Below, piece by piece: positions 8,744 through 17,120 of a stretch of 64,000 nucleotides of DNA; the stretch's first letter is position 1, and each line of letters begins with the position of its first letter. This stretch comes from Streptococcus sp. oral taxon 056 str. F0418 (GTDB lineage: Bacteria; Bacillota; Bacilli; Lactobacillales; Streptococcaceae): the NCBI RefSeq assembly GCF_000220065.1, contig NZ_AFQU01000001.1:806001-870000 (forward strand), given 5' to 3'. The notes beneath the pieces are model-generated. The model worked only from the letters and a program-made list of their open reading frames with translations, was not told the origin of the DNA and did no database searches. Both the position numbers and the translations under genes were made by a program.

Positions 8744-9189
8744 TAGAGCACCCCGTTTTCAATTTGTTGCAATAAGCTTTGAGAACGTTCCCCTGTCGAT
8801 TCAAATACTAGTCGTCTTCCATTGTTTTCTTTTAAAATCTTGATTTTCAAATAATCCTGAGGTAAACTTGCTGACAACAATTCTCCCCATTCGATGACGG
8901 TTACCCCTTCACCAAACAGAAAATCATCCAAATCAATCGAATCTGGATCCTCACCAATCCGATAAACATCCAGATGATAAAGAGGCAAGCGTCCGTCGTA
9001 TTCTCGAACAATTGTATACGTTGGACTTTTAATCATCTGTTTAATATCCAAACCTTGAGCAATGCCTTTTGTCAAAGTCGTCTTACCAGTTCCTAAATCA
9101 CCTGATAAAACAACAATATCTTGCGCTACTAAGAGGTTTCCTAGCCTTCGTCCAAAAGACATTAATTCATCTTCATTTTGACTAAACAT
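8743..9189 (-). CDS. tsaE: tRNA threonylcarbamoyladenosine biosynthesis ATPase TsaE
   Basis: ATPase of the TsaBDE complex that makes t6A37 in ANN-decoding tRNAs. The product is 148 residues from ATG 9189, with Walker A VLSGDLGTGKTTLTKG, the SPTYTIVREY switch segment and the VIEWGELL Walker-B-like motif. The start is taken here because MFSQNEDELMSFG is the family N-terminus. There is no Shine-Dalgarno; instead TGGTATAAT ends 7 bases before the ATG, so the mRNA is probably leaderless. Confidence 0.93.
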   Translation of the reverse strand: MFSQNEDELMSFGRRLGNLLVAQDIVVLSGDLGTGKTTLTKGIAQGLDIKQMIKSPTYTIVREYDGRLPLYHLDVYRIGEDPDSIDLDDFLFGEGVTVIEWGELLSASLPQDYLKIKILKENNGRRLVFESTGERSQSLLQQIENGVL

Positions 9190-9196
9190 AAGTCTT

Positions 9197-9205
9197 ATTA
9201 TACCA
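9197..9205 (-). promoter_or_regulatory. Extended -10 of tsaE, start-codon proximal
   Basis: TGGTATAAT on the minus strand followed by AAGACTT and ATG. Predicted transcription start coincides with the A of the start codon. Confidence 0.6.
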
Positions 9206-9250
9206 GAAAAAATTTTTTCATGCTTAAAAATTAAGAATATATTCAAAAAA

Positions 9251-9430
9251 AGAGAGTGGGACAGAAATCAGTAATTCGTTAGTATTCGATTTCGTCGTCC
9301 CACCTCCGCACAGTTGAGTAGGGATGTAAAAGCTGATGAAATCAGCGTAGTAGAGCCCACTCAACCACTGCGTCTTGCTCGACAATCTAAAGACAATTGA
9401 GAGGCTAGGACTTTTGTCCCAGCCTCTTTT
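9251..9430. repeat. 180-bp mitis-group intergenic repeat, copy 1
   Basis: A structured non-coding repeat, about 95% identical to the copy at 62978-63156 and in the same orientation. Internal pairings: GTGGGAC with GTCCCAC near its left end; GTTGAGT with ACTCAAC enclosing GCTGAT-gaa-ATCAGC in the middle; and a terminal GAGGCTaGGAC-tttt-GTCCcAGCCTC hairpin followed by TTTT. It separates the tsaE promoter from the end of the purine permease. Short open frames across it are not genes. Confidence 0.85.
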
Positions 9431-9444
9431 GTCAAATCGAAAGA

Positions 9445-10905
9445 TTACAAGAATGCTAGAATGATAAAATTCAAAATGAATAGTGCAGTTGAGCCCCATA
9501 GAATCGGATGAATCTCTTTGCTTTTTCCAGTTGTCACTTTCACCAAACAATAAAAGATAAATGCTGCTGCAATCCCGTATGAAATGGAGTAACAAAGTGC
9601 CATGAAAAAGGCTGCAAAGAAAGCTGGCAAAGCATCATTAAAGTCACTCCAAACCACATCAAGGAAAGAAGAAACCATCATCACACCAACAATAATTAAA
9701 GCCGGAGCTGTAGCCGCTGCTGGAACGATCCCCACTACAGGCAAAATCAGAACTGACAATAGAAAGACAACGGCAGTTGAGACAGCTGTCAGACCCGTAC
9801 GTCCTCCTTCAGCAATTCCTGCTGCAGATTCAACATAGGTTGTCGTGTTGGAAGTACCAAATAAAGAGCCGATGAAAGTACCAATCGCATCTGCAAATAG
9901 AGCTCTGTCCATTTTAGAAGAGAAGCCAGAAGAATTTTCAAGAGCTGCTTCATCCTCTGCTGAAAAAATACCAGTCTTCCGTCCTGTACCAATAAAGGTA
10001 CCAATCGTATCAAATGTATCTGACAAACTAAATGCAAAAATGGTCATCAAAACAAGCGGAAGACGTCCTACATTGGAGAAGAGTGATCCAAGACCTCCAA
10101 ATGCTGCAAGAAAGGTTGTTCCCAACTCATTTATCGCTGAGCCAATATGATTCTCTGCGAAGTTTACTGCTGATAGGTTCACCACACCCATTGGGATTCC
10201 GATGAGGGTCGTAGTAATAATTCCAATCAAAATTGCTCCACGAATATTTTTGATAACTAAAATAGCCGTAATAATCAAGCCAATAACAGCCAACAAAACA
10301 CTTGGATCTGTAAAGGTTGAAATAGCTGGTACCACTCCACCATTTCCGACAACAGAAGTGACACCATTAGCAAAAGTTTCTGCTGTCGCCTTCGCTGGCG
10401 CCACACCATTTACTGTCATGATATTACTTGCTGATGTTGAAAAAGTAATTATATTTGCATTTTTAAAACCAAGATAAGCTACAAATACGCCAATTCCCCC
10501 TCCAATTGCATGCTGCAAACTAACAGGAATGGATTTAATGATGCTTTTGCGTATCTTGGTTACGGTTATAAGGATATTAAAAATTCCACATAGCATAACC
10601 ATAGCCAGAGCTTCTTGCCATGAGAATCCAAGGCCAAATACAACCGTATAAGTGAAAAAAGCGTTCAATCCCATTCCTGGAGCCAAAGCGTAGGGAACAT
10701 TAGCAAAGAGCCCCATCACTAAAGTAGAGACAGCTGCTGAGATAATCGTCGCCAAAAATACAGCTTGAGTTGGCATTCCTGCTGCACCCAAAATTGTCGG
10801 ATTGACAAACAAAATATAACTCATCGCAAAGAATGTCGTTAAACCAGCAATCAATTCTGTCCGAACTGTGGTTCCATTCTCTTTTAGTTTAAAAAACTTG
10901 TCCAT
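9445..10905 (-). CDS. NCS2-type purine permease (PbuG/PbuO, AzgA subfamily)
   Basis: Polytopic importer of 486 residues for guanine/hypoxanthine or related purines. Family marks include GLTTFFAMSYILFVNP near residue 20, the APGMGLNAFFTY segment, SDTFDTIGTFIG, and SNTTTYVESAAGIAEGGRTG, which are characteristic of the AzgA-like branch. It has its own promoter (-35 TTGAAA, -10 TATAAT at 10965-10994). A PurR-box-like ACGAACAAT sits in its leader. The exact base specificity cannot be read from sequence. Confidence 0.92.
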   Translation of the reverse strand: MDKFFKLKENGTTVRTELIAGLTTFFAMSYILFVNPTILGAAGMPTQAVFLATIISAAVSTLVMGLFANVPYALAPGMGLNAFFTYTVVFGLGFSWQEALAMVMLCGIFNILITVTKIRKSIIKSIPVSLQHAIGGGIGVFVAYLGFKNANIITFSTSASNIMTVNGVAPAKATAETFANGVTSVVGNGGVVPAISTFTDPSVLLAVIGLIITAILVIKNIRGAILIGIITTTLIGIPMGVVNLSAVNFAENHIGSAINELGTTFLAAFGGLGSLFSNVGRLPLVLMTIFAFSLSDTFDTIGTFIGTGRKTGIFSAEDEAALENSSGFSSKMDRALFADAIGTFIGSLFGTSNTTTYVESAAGIAEGGRTGLTAVSTAVVFLLSVLILPVVGIVPAAATAPALIIVGVMMVSSFLDVVWSDFNDALPAFFAAFFMALCYSISYGIAAAFIFYCLVKVTTGKSKEIHPILWGSTALFILNFIILAFL

Positions 10906-10964
10906 TTTTCATATCTCCTATCTAATATACGATCTAAATATCGTATTTTACGAACAATAAAATA

Positions 10965-10994
10965 ATTATATTAAAAAAACATTCATCTTTTCAA
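10965..10994 (-). promoter_or_regulatory. Promoter of the purine permease gene
   Basis: Minus-strand TTGAAA (10994-10989), 18-bp spacer, TATAAT (10970-10965). The -35 lies in the loop and arm of the terminator hairpin of the preceding gene. Downstream in the leader are a candidate PurR half-site (10950-10958) and an ATACGAT/ATCGTAT inverted repeat (10927-10946). Confidence 0.65.
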
Positions 10995-11005
10995 GATAAA
11001 TGTTT
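10977..11005 (-). terminator. Terminator of the DUF1361 gene
   Basis: On the minus strand AAACATTTATCTT-gaa-AAGATGAATGTTT followed by a T tract, directly after the DUF1361 stop. It overlaps the -35 region of the next promoter. Confidence 0.7.
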
Positions 11006-11011
11006 CCGTTT

Positions 11012-11614
11012 TTAAGATTTTTTATTGTTTTGAGAAAGAAAAACCAAACTCATGAACTGAATAAAGGTAAATCCAAGGATAAATAGCAGTCGTTCTCTCT
11101 GAAATGTTTCTAGTAGTTTTTGAACCACTTGTCCAGGATTACTTACTAAATCCCAAGTATTTAAACGATCATAACGACCGATATAGATTGCCATACTCGA
11201 AATTACTGACAAAACCAATGTCGCTAGTAATTCGGTACACCAAGAAAATTTAAAGCGCTCCAGTAAAATCAACCAGCTTTCAATCCCGCAATAAATACCA
11301 AACAAGATGCTCGGCACAAATACCATAAATAGGTGCAAACTTGCTCTATTCCACAAAGTATCGCCGACCCAGTGCATATGTACAATATCAGTAATCATGT
11401 AAAATGTATTTGGATAAAAAACGAGCCAGAGTATAAATAGAATTGGGAACAACCAAGCTTGCTTAAAATAACGAGTCAAAACTGCAAAATCATAGGCAAT
11501 CAAAGCCAGCATCATGTTCCATATTAAATCTGGACCTGTTTTAGCAATCCCTTCCATATAGACCAAAAAAGAGAGTGCTAGAAAAAACAAATGAACTGTA
11601 ATAACCTTGCGCAT
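11012..11614 (-). CDS. DUF1361 polytopic membrane protein
   Basis: 200 residues with about six hydrophobic segments and the DUF1361 hallmark LVFYPNTFYMITDIVH (about 65-80). Function of the family is unknown. Monocistronic: it has its own extended -10 (TGATATAAT, 11705-11700) and AAGGAG ribosome site, and a hairpin terminator follows. It is divergent from the HAD phosphatase gene. Confidence 0.85.
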   Translation of the reverse strand: MRKVITVHLFFLALSFLVYMEGIAKTGPDLIWNMMLALIAYDFAVLTRYFKQAWLFPILFILWLVFYPNTFYMITDIVHMHWVGDTLWNRASLHLFMVFVPSILFGIYCGIESWLILLERFKFSWCTELLATLVLSVISSMAIYIGRYDRLNTWDLVSNPGQVVQKLLETFQRERLLFILGFTFIQFMSLVFLSQNNKKS

Positions 11615-11699
11615 ACAAACAAAACTCCTTAACTAGAAATAAAAGTCTGACGAAATTTACTACATAATCTTAAATGATCACTTCAAACTTTGAACATTT

Positions 11700-11744
11700 A
11701 TTATATCATAAATGACTAGCTTTCAGCTTAAAATCTGCTATAAT
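11700..11744. promoter_or_regulatory. Divergent promoter pair (DUF1361 and HAD gene)
   Basis: Minus strand TGATATAAT with TATAAT at 11705-11700 for DUF1361; plus strand TGCTATAAT with TATAAT at 11739-11744 for the HAD gene. The two -10 boxes are about 40 bp apart, back to back. Confidence 0.6.
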
Positions 11745-11774
11745 AGAGATTATCCTATTTGAAAAGAGAATGTC

Positions 11775-12587
11775 ATGTCACATAAAATCATTGCCGTAGA
11801 TTTAGACGGTACCTTACTCAATTCTCAAAGTCAATTATCAGACTTTACGAAAGAAACAATCAAAAAAGTATCTCAAAAAGGTCACAAAGTCATCATCGCA
11901 ACAGGTCGCCCTTATCGCATGGCCTATCATTATTACAAAGAGTTAGAGTTAGATACACCTATGATTAATTTCAACGGGTCGCTCACTCACTTGCCAGGAA
12001 AAAAATGGGAATTTGAACGTTCTTTAACAGTGGACAAATCCTTTCTCATTGACATGGTCGCACGAGAAGAAGAAATCGAAGCAGATTTCATAGCAGGAGA
12101 ATTTCGAAATAAATTCTATATTACTAATCCAGACGAAAAGGTAGCCAGCCCGCAACTATTTGGCGTATCGTCTTTCATTCCCGAAAATCAACTAAACTCT
12201 CAGTTAATTACAAAAGATCCAAGCGCTATCCTTTTACAAACACGAGCTAAAGATAAATATGCCTTAGCGGATCAGATGAAATCCTTCTACAACCATGAAC
12301 TCTCAATCAACACTTGGGGCGGTCCACTTAATATCCTTGAATGTACACCTAAAGGCGTCAACAAAGCCTTTTCTTTGAACTATTTACTAAACGTTCTAAA
12401 TGCTGACCGCACCGATCTTATTGCTTTTGGTGATGAGCACAATGATACTGAAATGTTGGAATTTGCAGGCACCGGCTATGCTATGAAAAACGCGAGTGAC
12501 ACCCTTCTTCCTTTCGCTGACAAACAACTCGATTTAACGAATGAGCAAGATGGTGTAGCACACGAGTTAACGAGATTATTCTTATAA
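11775..12587 (+). CDS. Cof-type HAD-superfamily phosphatase
   Basis: 270-residue HAD hydrolase of the Cof/IIB branch. Motif I is DLDGTLLNS (residues 8-16, nucleophile Asp), motif II IATGRPY, motif III a Lys near KGVNKAFSL, and motif IV FGDEHNDTEML. The large cap domain between motifs II and III is characteristic of sugar-phosphate and flavin/PLP phosphatases; substrate not predictable. Own extended -10 promoter upstream and a hairpin-T8 terminator downstream, so it is monocistronic. Confidence 0.93.
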   Translation: MSHKIIAVDLDGTLLNSQSQLSDFTKETIKKVSQKGHKVIIATGRPYRMAYHYYKELELDTPMINFNGSLTHLPGKKWEFERSLTVDKSFLIDMVAREEEIEADFIAGEFRNKFYITNPDEKVASPQLFGVSSFIPENQLNSQLITKDPSAILLQTRAKDKYALADQMKSFYNHELSINTWGGPLNILECTPKGVNKAFSLNYLLNVLNADRTDLIAFGDEHNDTEMLEFAGTGYAMKNASDTLLPFADKQLDLTNEQDGVAHELTRLFL

Positions 12588-12590
12588 AAA

Positions 12591-12640
12591 ATAGAGCAGA
12601 AAATATCCAAACTCCCTAAATATTTTCTGTTCTTTTTTTT
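12591..12640 (+). terminator. Terminator of the HAD gene
   Basis: CAGAAAATAT...AATATTTTCTG stem followed by TTCTTTTTTTT. Confidence 0.85.
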
Positions 12641-12679
12641 GAAAAAATTTTTATAAAACTACTTGAAAAGGATTTTTTA

Positions 12680-12707
12680 TTGTGATAAAATTAACTTAAA
12701 ATATAAT
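12680..12707 (+). promoter_or_regulatory. Orphan promoter ahead of a candidate small RNA
   Basis: TTGTGA (12680-12685), 16-bp spacer, TATAAT (12702-12707) on the + strand. No protein-coding gene follows in this direction; the next + strand signal is the terminator hairpin at 12785-12815. Confidence 0.55.
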
Positions 12708-12713
12708 ATATTA

Positions 12714-12818
12714 ATATGAATGTTTTTATATCATTCTTTAAAAAGGACAGGTATTTCCTCCACCAATCCTTTTTATGTGATAAAAAAGTGGTTCGAGCTC
12801 CTACTCGACCACTTTTTC
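12714..12818 (+). ncRNA. Candidate csRNA-like small RNA with anti-Shine-Dalgarno loop
   Basis: Between the orphan promoter and a strong terminator lies a non-coding stretch of about 105 bases. It would fold into a first hairpin, AAAAAGGA (12740-12747) pairing perfectly with TCCTTTTT (12767-12774). That hairpin exposes a 19-base loop containing TTTCCTCC, complementary to the ribosome site GGAGGAAA. A second hairpin, GTGGTTCGAG...CTCGACCAC plus T5, is the terminator. Size and loop design resemble the streptococcal csRNA family, but I do not see the TTTAAG-N5-TTTAAG CiaR direct repeat at the promoter. Inference from sequence only. Confidence 0.5.
12785..12815. terminator. Shared bidirectional terminator
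   Basis: AAAAAGTGGTTCGAG and CTCGACCACTTTTT form a near-perfect stem with A tract left and T tract right. It ends the candidate small RNA (+) and the BI-1 gene (-). Confidence 0.8.
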
Positions 12819-12821
12819 TAT

Positions 12822-13508
12822 TTAATCATTCCGCCCAAACAAGCGAAGAAGACTGAGGAATAAATTGATAAAATCAAGGTAAAGATTTAAAGCCATTGAT
12901 ATAGCCCAGCCATTCTCAACTTGACCATTGGTTTGCTCGTAAACATAACGGATTTTTTGATTATCCCAAGCAATCAAACCTGAGAAGATGATAACACCCG
13001 CAATACTAATCAAGAAATCAAAGCTTCCACTTCCTAAGAAAATATTTACCACGCTTGCAATAATTAAACCAAATAATGCAGCTCTCAACGCGCGACCCAT
13101 TCCTGAAAGATCTTTCTTTGTAACTTTACCAACAAAAGCCATAGCAAAGAACATAGCAGAAGCAGTGACAAAAGCGGATAGCACTGATGATTGAGTATAA
13201 AGTGCCAAAACCACACTCAAGGTAAAGCCGTTTAACGCAGAATATACCAGAAATAGTGGTAAAGCCATCGGGCTATTCTTCAAAGCCATTCCTGAAGCAG
13301 CAAATACCAATACTAACTCAGCAGCGATAGCCAAGTAATAAATCCATGAAGCCCCCATTATTACTGAAACAATCACAGATTGAAACATGGTCAACATCAA
13401 AGCTGACACAACAGCAGAAATACCTAACCCTACTCCAACTAGTGAATAGATTTTAGCATAAAAAGCATTGATACCAGCAGTATCTTGGATAACTGTATGA
13501 TTATTCAT
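12822..13508 (-). CDS. BI-1/YccA-family seven-transmembrane protein
   Basis: 228-residue member of the Bax inhibitor-1 (UPF0005) family, pH-dependent calcium-leak type channels in the characterised bacterial homologue. Seven hydrophobic segments are visible, and the C-terminal SMALNLYLDFINLFLSLLRL with flanking Asp is the family end. Start ATG 13508 is placed behind AAGGAGAT; the upstream TTG is not needed. Physiological role in streptococci unknown. Confidence 0.9.
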   Translation of the reverse strand: MNNHTVIQDTAGINAFYAKIYSLVGVGLGISAVVSALMLTMFQSVIVSVIMGASWIYYLAIAAELVLVFAASGMALKNSPMALPLFLVYSALNGFTLSVVLALYTQSSVLSAFVTASAMFFAMAFVGKVTKKDLSGMGRALRAALFGLIIASVVNIFLGSGSFDFLISIAGVIIFSGLIAWDNQKIRYVYEQTNGQVENGWAISMALNLYLDFINLFLSLLRLFGRND

Positions 13509-13532
13509 CAAGTTTATCTCCTTTTATTTTAA

Positions 13533-14024
13533 TTAACTTCTTAACATCTTACGATGAAATAGTTTTCGATTACGAATTTTTTTGCGCCAGGGAGAGGTTA
13601 CCTCTTTGATGGCCCAATATTTATCAACAAAGGTCACGATAAAAGCTTCTTTATATCGTGGTGGCGCTAAAGTTAAGCCCCACATATGCTTTATGATGAT
13701 GTCCTCTTCTATTTTATTTAACTTCGTCAACTTACGAGCGTTTCGAACCGCCAATCGAGGATGAACCCAGGCATGACTTTTCTTAAATTTAGTCACTCGC
13801 CAATCGTAGTAAAACAAATCATGAAGAAGAGCACCACGCGCTGTACTGCGTCTATTCCAACCCAATTTCTTCGCAATCTTATAACTAGTATAACTTACAT
13901 TGATAGAATGTTCAAGCCGATTGGAATGCAAATGGTGAGAAATTCCTTTCAAACGCTGTACTTGGGGTTTTGCAAGCAAATGTCCCACATGAGCCATAAA
14001 TTCTTGGTCACTTTTATAAGGCAT
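13533..14024 (-). CDS. HD-domain phosphohydrolase-like protein
   Basis: 163 residues with HD superfamily metal ligands visible as H-x-HSINVSY (near residue 38), ALLHDLFYYDWR and IIKHMWGLTL. The family is predicted to hydrolyse phosphate esters, often nucleotides; the substrate is unknown. A strong GGAGGTG ribosome site precedes the ATG. It follows the TrmH-like gene by about 45 bases in the same direction and may share its transcript. Confidence 0.82.
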   Translation of the reverse strand: MPYKSDQEFMAHVGHLLAKPQVQRLKGISHHLHSNRLEHSINVSYTSYKIAKKLGWNRRSTARGALLHDLFYYDWRVTKFKKSHAWVHPRLAVRNARKLTKLNKIEEDIIIKHMWGLTLAPPRYKEAFIVTFVDKYWAIKEVTSPWRKKIRNRKLFHRKMLRS

Positions 14025-14068
14025 AGAATCACCTCCATTTGCCTTTATTATAAGCTAATTTCTAAACT

Positions 14069-14808
14069 TTAGCTTAAATAAAAGATGAGAATTCCAGCTG
14101 CTACTGCAACATTTAGGCTTTCAGCACGTCCTTTCATGGGAATATGGACTAATTGATCCGCGGCTTCTGACACCACTGAACTGATACCTTGTCCTTCATT
14201 TCCCATAACCAACACAAAGTCACTACTTCCTTTCAGTGTTTGATAGTCTACAGAGTGCTCAGATAAGGTTGAAGCAAATACTGGAATTTTAGATTCTCGA
14301 GCCAATTGAAGCAACTTCATCGTCTCTAAACGATAGATCGGCAAGTGGAAATGACTCCCCTGCATAGAGCGCAATGTCTTTAAATTATACAAATCTGCCG
14401 AACGATTCGATATAAAAACACCACTCAATCCTGCTGCATCCGCCGTACGAATAATCGTCCCCAAATTTCCTGGATCCTGCACATCTTCCAGGAAAAGATA
14501 TTTACCAGATAAAATGGTTGGAGGATCTTCTTCTCGAAGACGTACTTCTGCCACAATTCCCTGTGGCGTTTTACTGTCGGCTAAATCCTTGAGTAATTCC
14601 GGACTGACCCAATGGACACCTGTAAAATCTCGTAATCGATCAGCATATTCTGGCAAAGCAAAGATGGAAACAATTTCTGCTCCACTCGAAAATGCTTCTT
14701 CAAACAAGTGCCATCCTTCAATTAAGTAAGATTCTGTTCGGTATTTTTTTGATGCAATTTTTTTGCGTTTTTCACCACATTATTCGCTTTTGAGGTTATA
14801 ATATTCAT
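14069..14808 (-). pseudogene. SpoU/TrmH-family RNA 2'-O-methyltransferase, 5' frameshift
   Basis: SPOUT-fold methyltransferase for rRNA or tRNA ribose. The catalytic part is intact: FLEDVQDPGNLGTIIRTADA (motif 1), VLVMGNEGQGIS (motif 2) and LNVAVAAGILIFY (motif 3). The N-terminal RNA-binding part begins ATG 14808 MNIITSKANNVVKNAKKLHQ, then breaks at a run of seven A (14744-14750) where eight are needed to continue KKYRTESYLIEGWHLF. Restoring one base gives 246 codons. TTG 14707 could at most produce an N-truncated enzyme. Homopolymer miscall or true slippage mutation cannot be told apart here. Confidence 0.85.
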
Positions 14809-14814
14809 AAGAAT

Positions 14815-14823
14815 AGTATAGCA
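14815..14823 (-). promoter_or_regulatory. Extended -10 of the TrmH-like gene, start-codon proximal
   Basis: TGCTATACT on the minus strand, followed by ATTCTT and ATG. No ribosome site; leaderless transcript predicted. Confidence 0.55.
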
Positions 14824-14877
14824 TAATTTTTTCAAAGAACACTCAGACTAAAGTAGGATATAACAAAGGAGTTTCTG

Positions 14878-15156
14878 ATGCAAAAAGTAAAAATGGTCGC
14901 CCAAGGACGTGTACAAGGAGTTGGATTTCGCTGGGGAGTATATTCTCTTGCTCTAGAAATCGGTGGTATTACAGGTCGGGTTTGGAATAATGATGATGGT
15001 ACAGTTGGTATTCTTGCTCAAGCAGAGAATTCTAATTTAATGGCAAAATTCATTCAAGAGATTCGTAAAGGCCCCACACCTTTTTCAAAAGTGACTTATT
15101 TAGATGTTACCATGGCTAACTTCGATTCTTTTACAGACTTTAAAATTTCAAATTAA
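14878..15156 (+). CDS. Acylphosphatase
   Basis: 92 residues. Hydrolyses acyl phosphates such as acetyl phosphate. The substrate-binding loop GRVQGVGFRWGVYSLA (residues 11-26, with the catalytic Arg) and the Asn of GRVWNNDDGTV are both present; length is typical. AAAGGAG precedes the ATG. Sits directly upstream of yidC2, the usual streptococcal pairing. Confidence 0.95.
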   Translation: MQKVKMVAQGRVQGVGFRWGVYSLALEIGGITGRVWNNDDGTVGILAQAENSNLMAKFIQEIRKGPTPFSKVTYLDVTMANFDSFTDFKISN

Positions 15157-15231
15157 GTCTTAGGAACTATTGTATATTTTTTAAAAAAACAGTAGAATAG
15201 ATAGGTAATACTATAAAAAGGAAAAAATATC

Positions 15232-16176
15232 GTGAAAACTTTTAAACGTTTCTTATTTTCAGGAATGGGGCTAACTCTTCTCCTGATCCTTTCTGGCTGC
15301 GTCCAGACGAATAAACAGGGACTTCCAACTGGCGAAGGCTTTGTATATCAATACCTAGTTGCTCCTATGAGCCAAGTTATCAAATACTTTGCCAACGATT
15401 TAGGACTAGGATTTGGTCTAGCTATTATTCTCGTGACGGTTATCGTCCGCCTCATCATCCTGCCACTTGGTCTTTATCAATCTTGGAATGCTACTTACCA
15501 ATCTGAAAAGAGAAACTATCTGAGTCCTATTTTCACTCCAATTCATGAGCGAATGAAGAGTGCAGAAACTCAAGAAGAGAAATTAGAAGCACAACAAGCA
15601 CTTATGCAAGCTCAAAAAGAGAATGGCCTTAGTATGTTAGGCGGCGTTGGTTGCTTACCTCTTCTAATTCAAATGCCATTCTTCTCAGCCCTCTTCTTTG
15701 CTGCTCGCTATACTGAAGGTGTGACTCAAAGTAATTTCTTGGGTATCAATCTAGGCCAACAAAGTCTGATTCTTACTATTTTCGTTGGAATACTCTACTA
15801 CATCCAATCCTTACTCTCACTTGTCGGGCTAGATGAAGAACAAAAAGACCAGATGAAAAAAATGCTTTATATGAGCCCGCTCATGATTGTCATTTTCTCT
15901 TTTACATCACCAGCTGGTGTAACACTCTACTGGGTAGTTGGTGGTTTTGTTCAGATCTTACAACAGTTCATTATCAACTTCTTTATCCGCCCTTACATGA
16001 AAAAACGCGTGGAAGAAGAATACGAAAAAAATCCGCCAAAAACATTGTCAGCGAACTCTTATATAAAAAATATCACACCTAAAGCAAATGCGGTGGTTGA
16101 TAATCGTCCAAAAAACAAGAAAAAAATCGTAATGCTGGTAAACAGCGTTCAAGATAAACCAGATCCTTTCCTTTAA
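15232..16176 (+). CDS. yidC2: Membrane insertase YidC2 (C-terminal frameshift)
   Basis: Sec-associated or independent insertase for inner-membrane proteins. GTG start behind AAAGG; lipoprotein signal with lipobox LILSGC (Cys23); five-TM core with the conserved Arg in VTVIVRLIILPLG, and GGVGCLPLLIQMPFFSALF. The last 17 codons as read (KKIVMLVNSVQDKPDPFL) are not YidC-like. They follow a run of seven A (16120-16126). With eight, the frame ends NRNAGKQRSR at TAA 16157, giving the usual 308 residues with a basic ribosome-binding tail. Insertase core intact either way; the tail is affected. Confidence 0.92.
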   Translation: MKTFKRFLFSGMGLTLLLILSGCVQTNKQGLPTGEGFVYQYLVAPMSQVIKYFANDLGLGFGLAIILVTVIVRLIILPLGLYQSWNATYQSEKRNYLSPIFTPIHERMKSAETQEEKLEAQQALMQAQKENGLSMLGGVGCLPLLIQMPFFSALFFAARYTEGVTQSNFLGINLGQQSLILTIFVGILYYIQSLLSLVGLDEEQKDQMKKMLYMSPLMIVIFSFTSPAGVTLYWVVGGFVQILQQFIINFFIRPYMKKRVEEEYEKNPPKTLSANSYIKNITPKANAVVDNRPKNKKKIVMLVNSVQDKPDPFL

Positions 16177-16244
16177 CTGAACAACTCCTTGTCAAGTGAA
16201 CAATGAATAAAGCACATTATCAACTGTATTAGGTTGATAAAAAG

Positions 16245-16543
16245 TTACAACCTGGAGAGGACTAATTGTGTTCTCTCCGTTTTGATGTTCAAAGCAATGA
16301 GAATTCTGGTTTTAAAGTTTTCAAAGATTCGGAAGTCAAAAGCATTTCGCTTAATGACCTTGATGATGTTGCTTAGTGACTTCAAACTTTGCATTTGAGT
16401 AAGAAAGTTCCAGTGCGTTAATGATTTTATCTTTTAGGTTTTAAAGATGGTCTGAAACAGAGGGACACATTGAGTTTGTTTTCAATAAGTCCAAAGCAAT
16501 GATTGGCCTGTTTCTCTTGAAAATGAAAAAGTAAGAGTTGGTA
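16245..16543 (-). pseudogene. ISL3/IS1167-family transposase, C-terminal remnant
   Basis: Read on the minus strand, the stretch starts HYQLLLFHFQEKQANHCFGL and ends RIFENFKTRILIALNIKTER then TQLVLSRL and stop. These are the C-terminal parts of IS1167-like transposases, with frame breaks in between. No N-terminal half is adjacent; the matching N-terminal half is on the other strand at 35618-36548. The rest of the gap from 16158 to 16601 holds no gene. Confidence 0.82.
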
Positions 16544-16551
16544 GTGGGCTA

Positions 16552-16590
16552 CACCCTAAAAGTTAGATAGAAAAACCTAACTTTTGGAGT
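16552..16590 (-). terminator. Hairpin downstream of vanZ
   Basis: AAAAGTTAG pairs with CTAACTTTT over 9 bp with CAC/GTG-like outer bases. It resembles the end of an IS element and sits 10 bases after the vanZ stop, where it could terminate that operon. Confidence 0.5.
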
Positions 16591-16601
16591 GCTGTTAAAT
16601 T

Positions 16602-17120
16602 CTACTTAGAATCTTTTATTTTTTTGCGATAAATTTGAAATACCCGCCAAGCCAGATAGCCTCCCAAAGTATTGGTCCAGAGATCATCAATCTCAAAGAC
16701 TCGATTGGCGTTGATGAGAAGATCCAGCAGAATTTGCGTCACTTCGATGGATAAACTTATAGCAAAACTGAGACAGATAATTTTCTTGCTACTGCGTAGC
16801 TTGGGAAAGAGCCACAGTAACTGAAAAATCAAGGGCGACAGCAAGAAGATATTGGCTAGATTTTGGATAAAAACCTTGAGTAGCTGAAGCAAAGAAGTAA
16901 TCTCTCCGATATTGATAAAAGAATTAAACGGAACAAGTAAGACCACAATCCGACCAAAATACTGAATACCAGGAGTTTGCATGCCTGGGTCTGGAACTTG
17001 AGGAATAAAGCACATCATACAAAGTAGCAAGAAATAGAGCCAGCTTCCTCCCACCAGCAATCTCCGCCCCTTAGCTGTCAGCTCACCATCTGAAGTCAGA
17101 TAATTCTTAAGGCTGAACAT
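16602..17120 (-). CDS. VanZ-like membrane protein
   Basis: 172-residue VanZ-domain protein with four to five hydrophobic segments ([53 protein letters not shown]) and the [17 protein letters not shown] motif typical of the family. The family is named for teicoplanin resistance, but most members have no known role. It overlaps the end of rlmN by 14 bases, so they are one operon. Confidence 0.88.
   Translation of the reverse strand: MFSLKNYLTSDGELTAKGRRLLVGGSWLYFLLLCMMCFIPQVPDPGMQTPGIQYFGRIVVLLVPFNSFINIGEITSLLQLLKVFIQNLANIFLLSPLIFQLLWLFPKLRSSKKIICLSFAISLSIEVTQILLDLLINANRVFEIDDLWTNTLGGYLAWRVFQIYRKKIKDSK

Noticed and set aside
9224..9595. Minus-strand open frame across the first 180-bp repeat, and a similar one at 62897-63112
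   Set aside because: They translate the folded repeat itself, with no ribosome site or conserved product; the same frame appears only because the repeat sequence is shared.
10906..11011. Purine riboswitch upstream of the purine permease
   Set aside because: The leader is short and AT-rich, and lacks the conserved aptamer core; only promoter, inverted repeat and terminator are seen.
12660..12715. CiaR binding repeat (TTTAAG-N5-TTTAAG) at the candidate small RNA promoter
   Set aside because: Only a single reversed TTTAAG-like hexamer is present; spacing and second half are missing, so cia control is not claimed.
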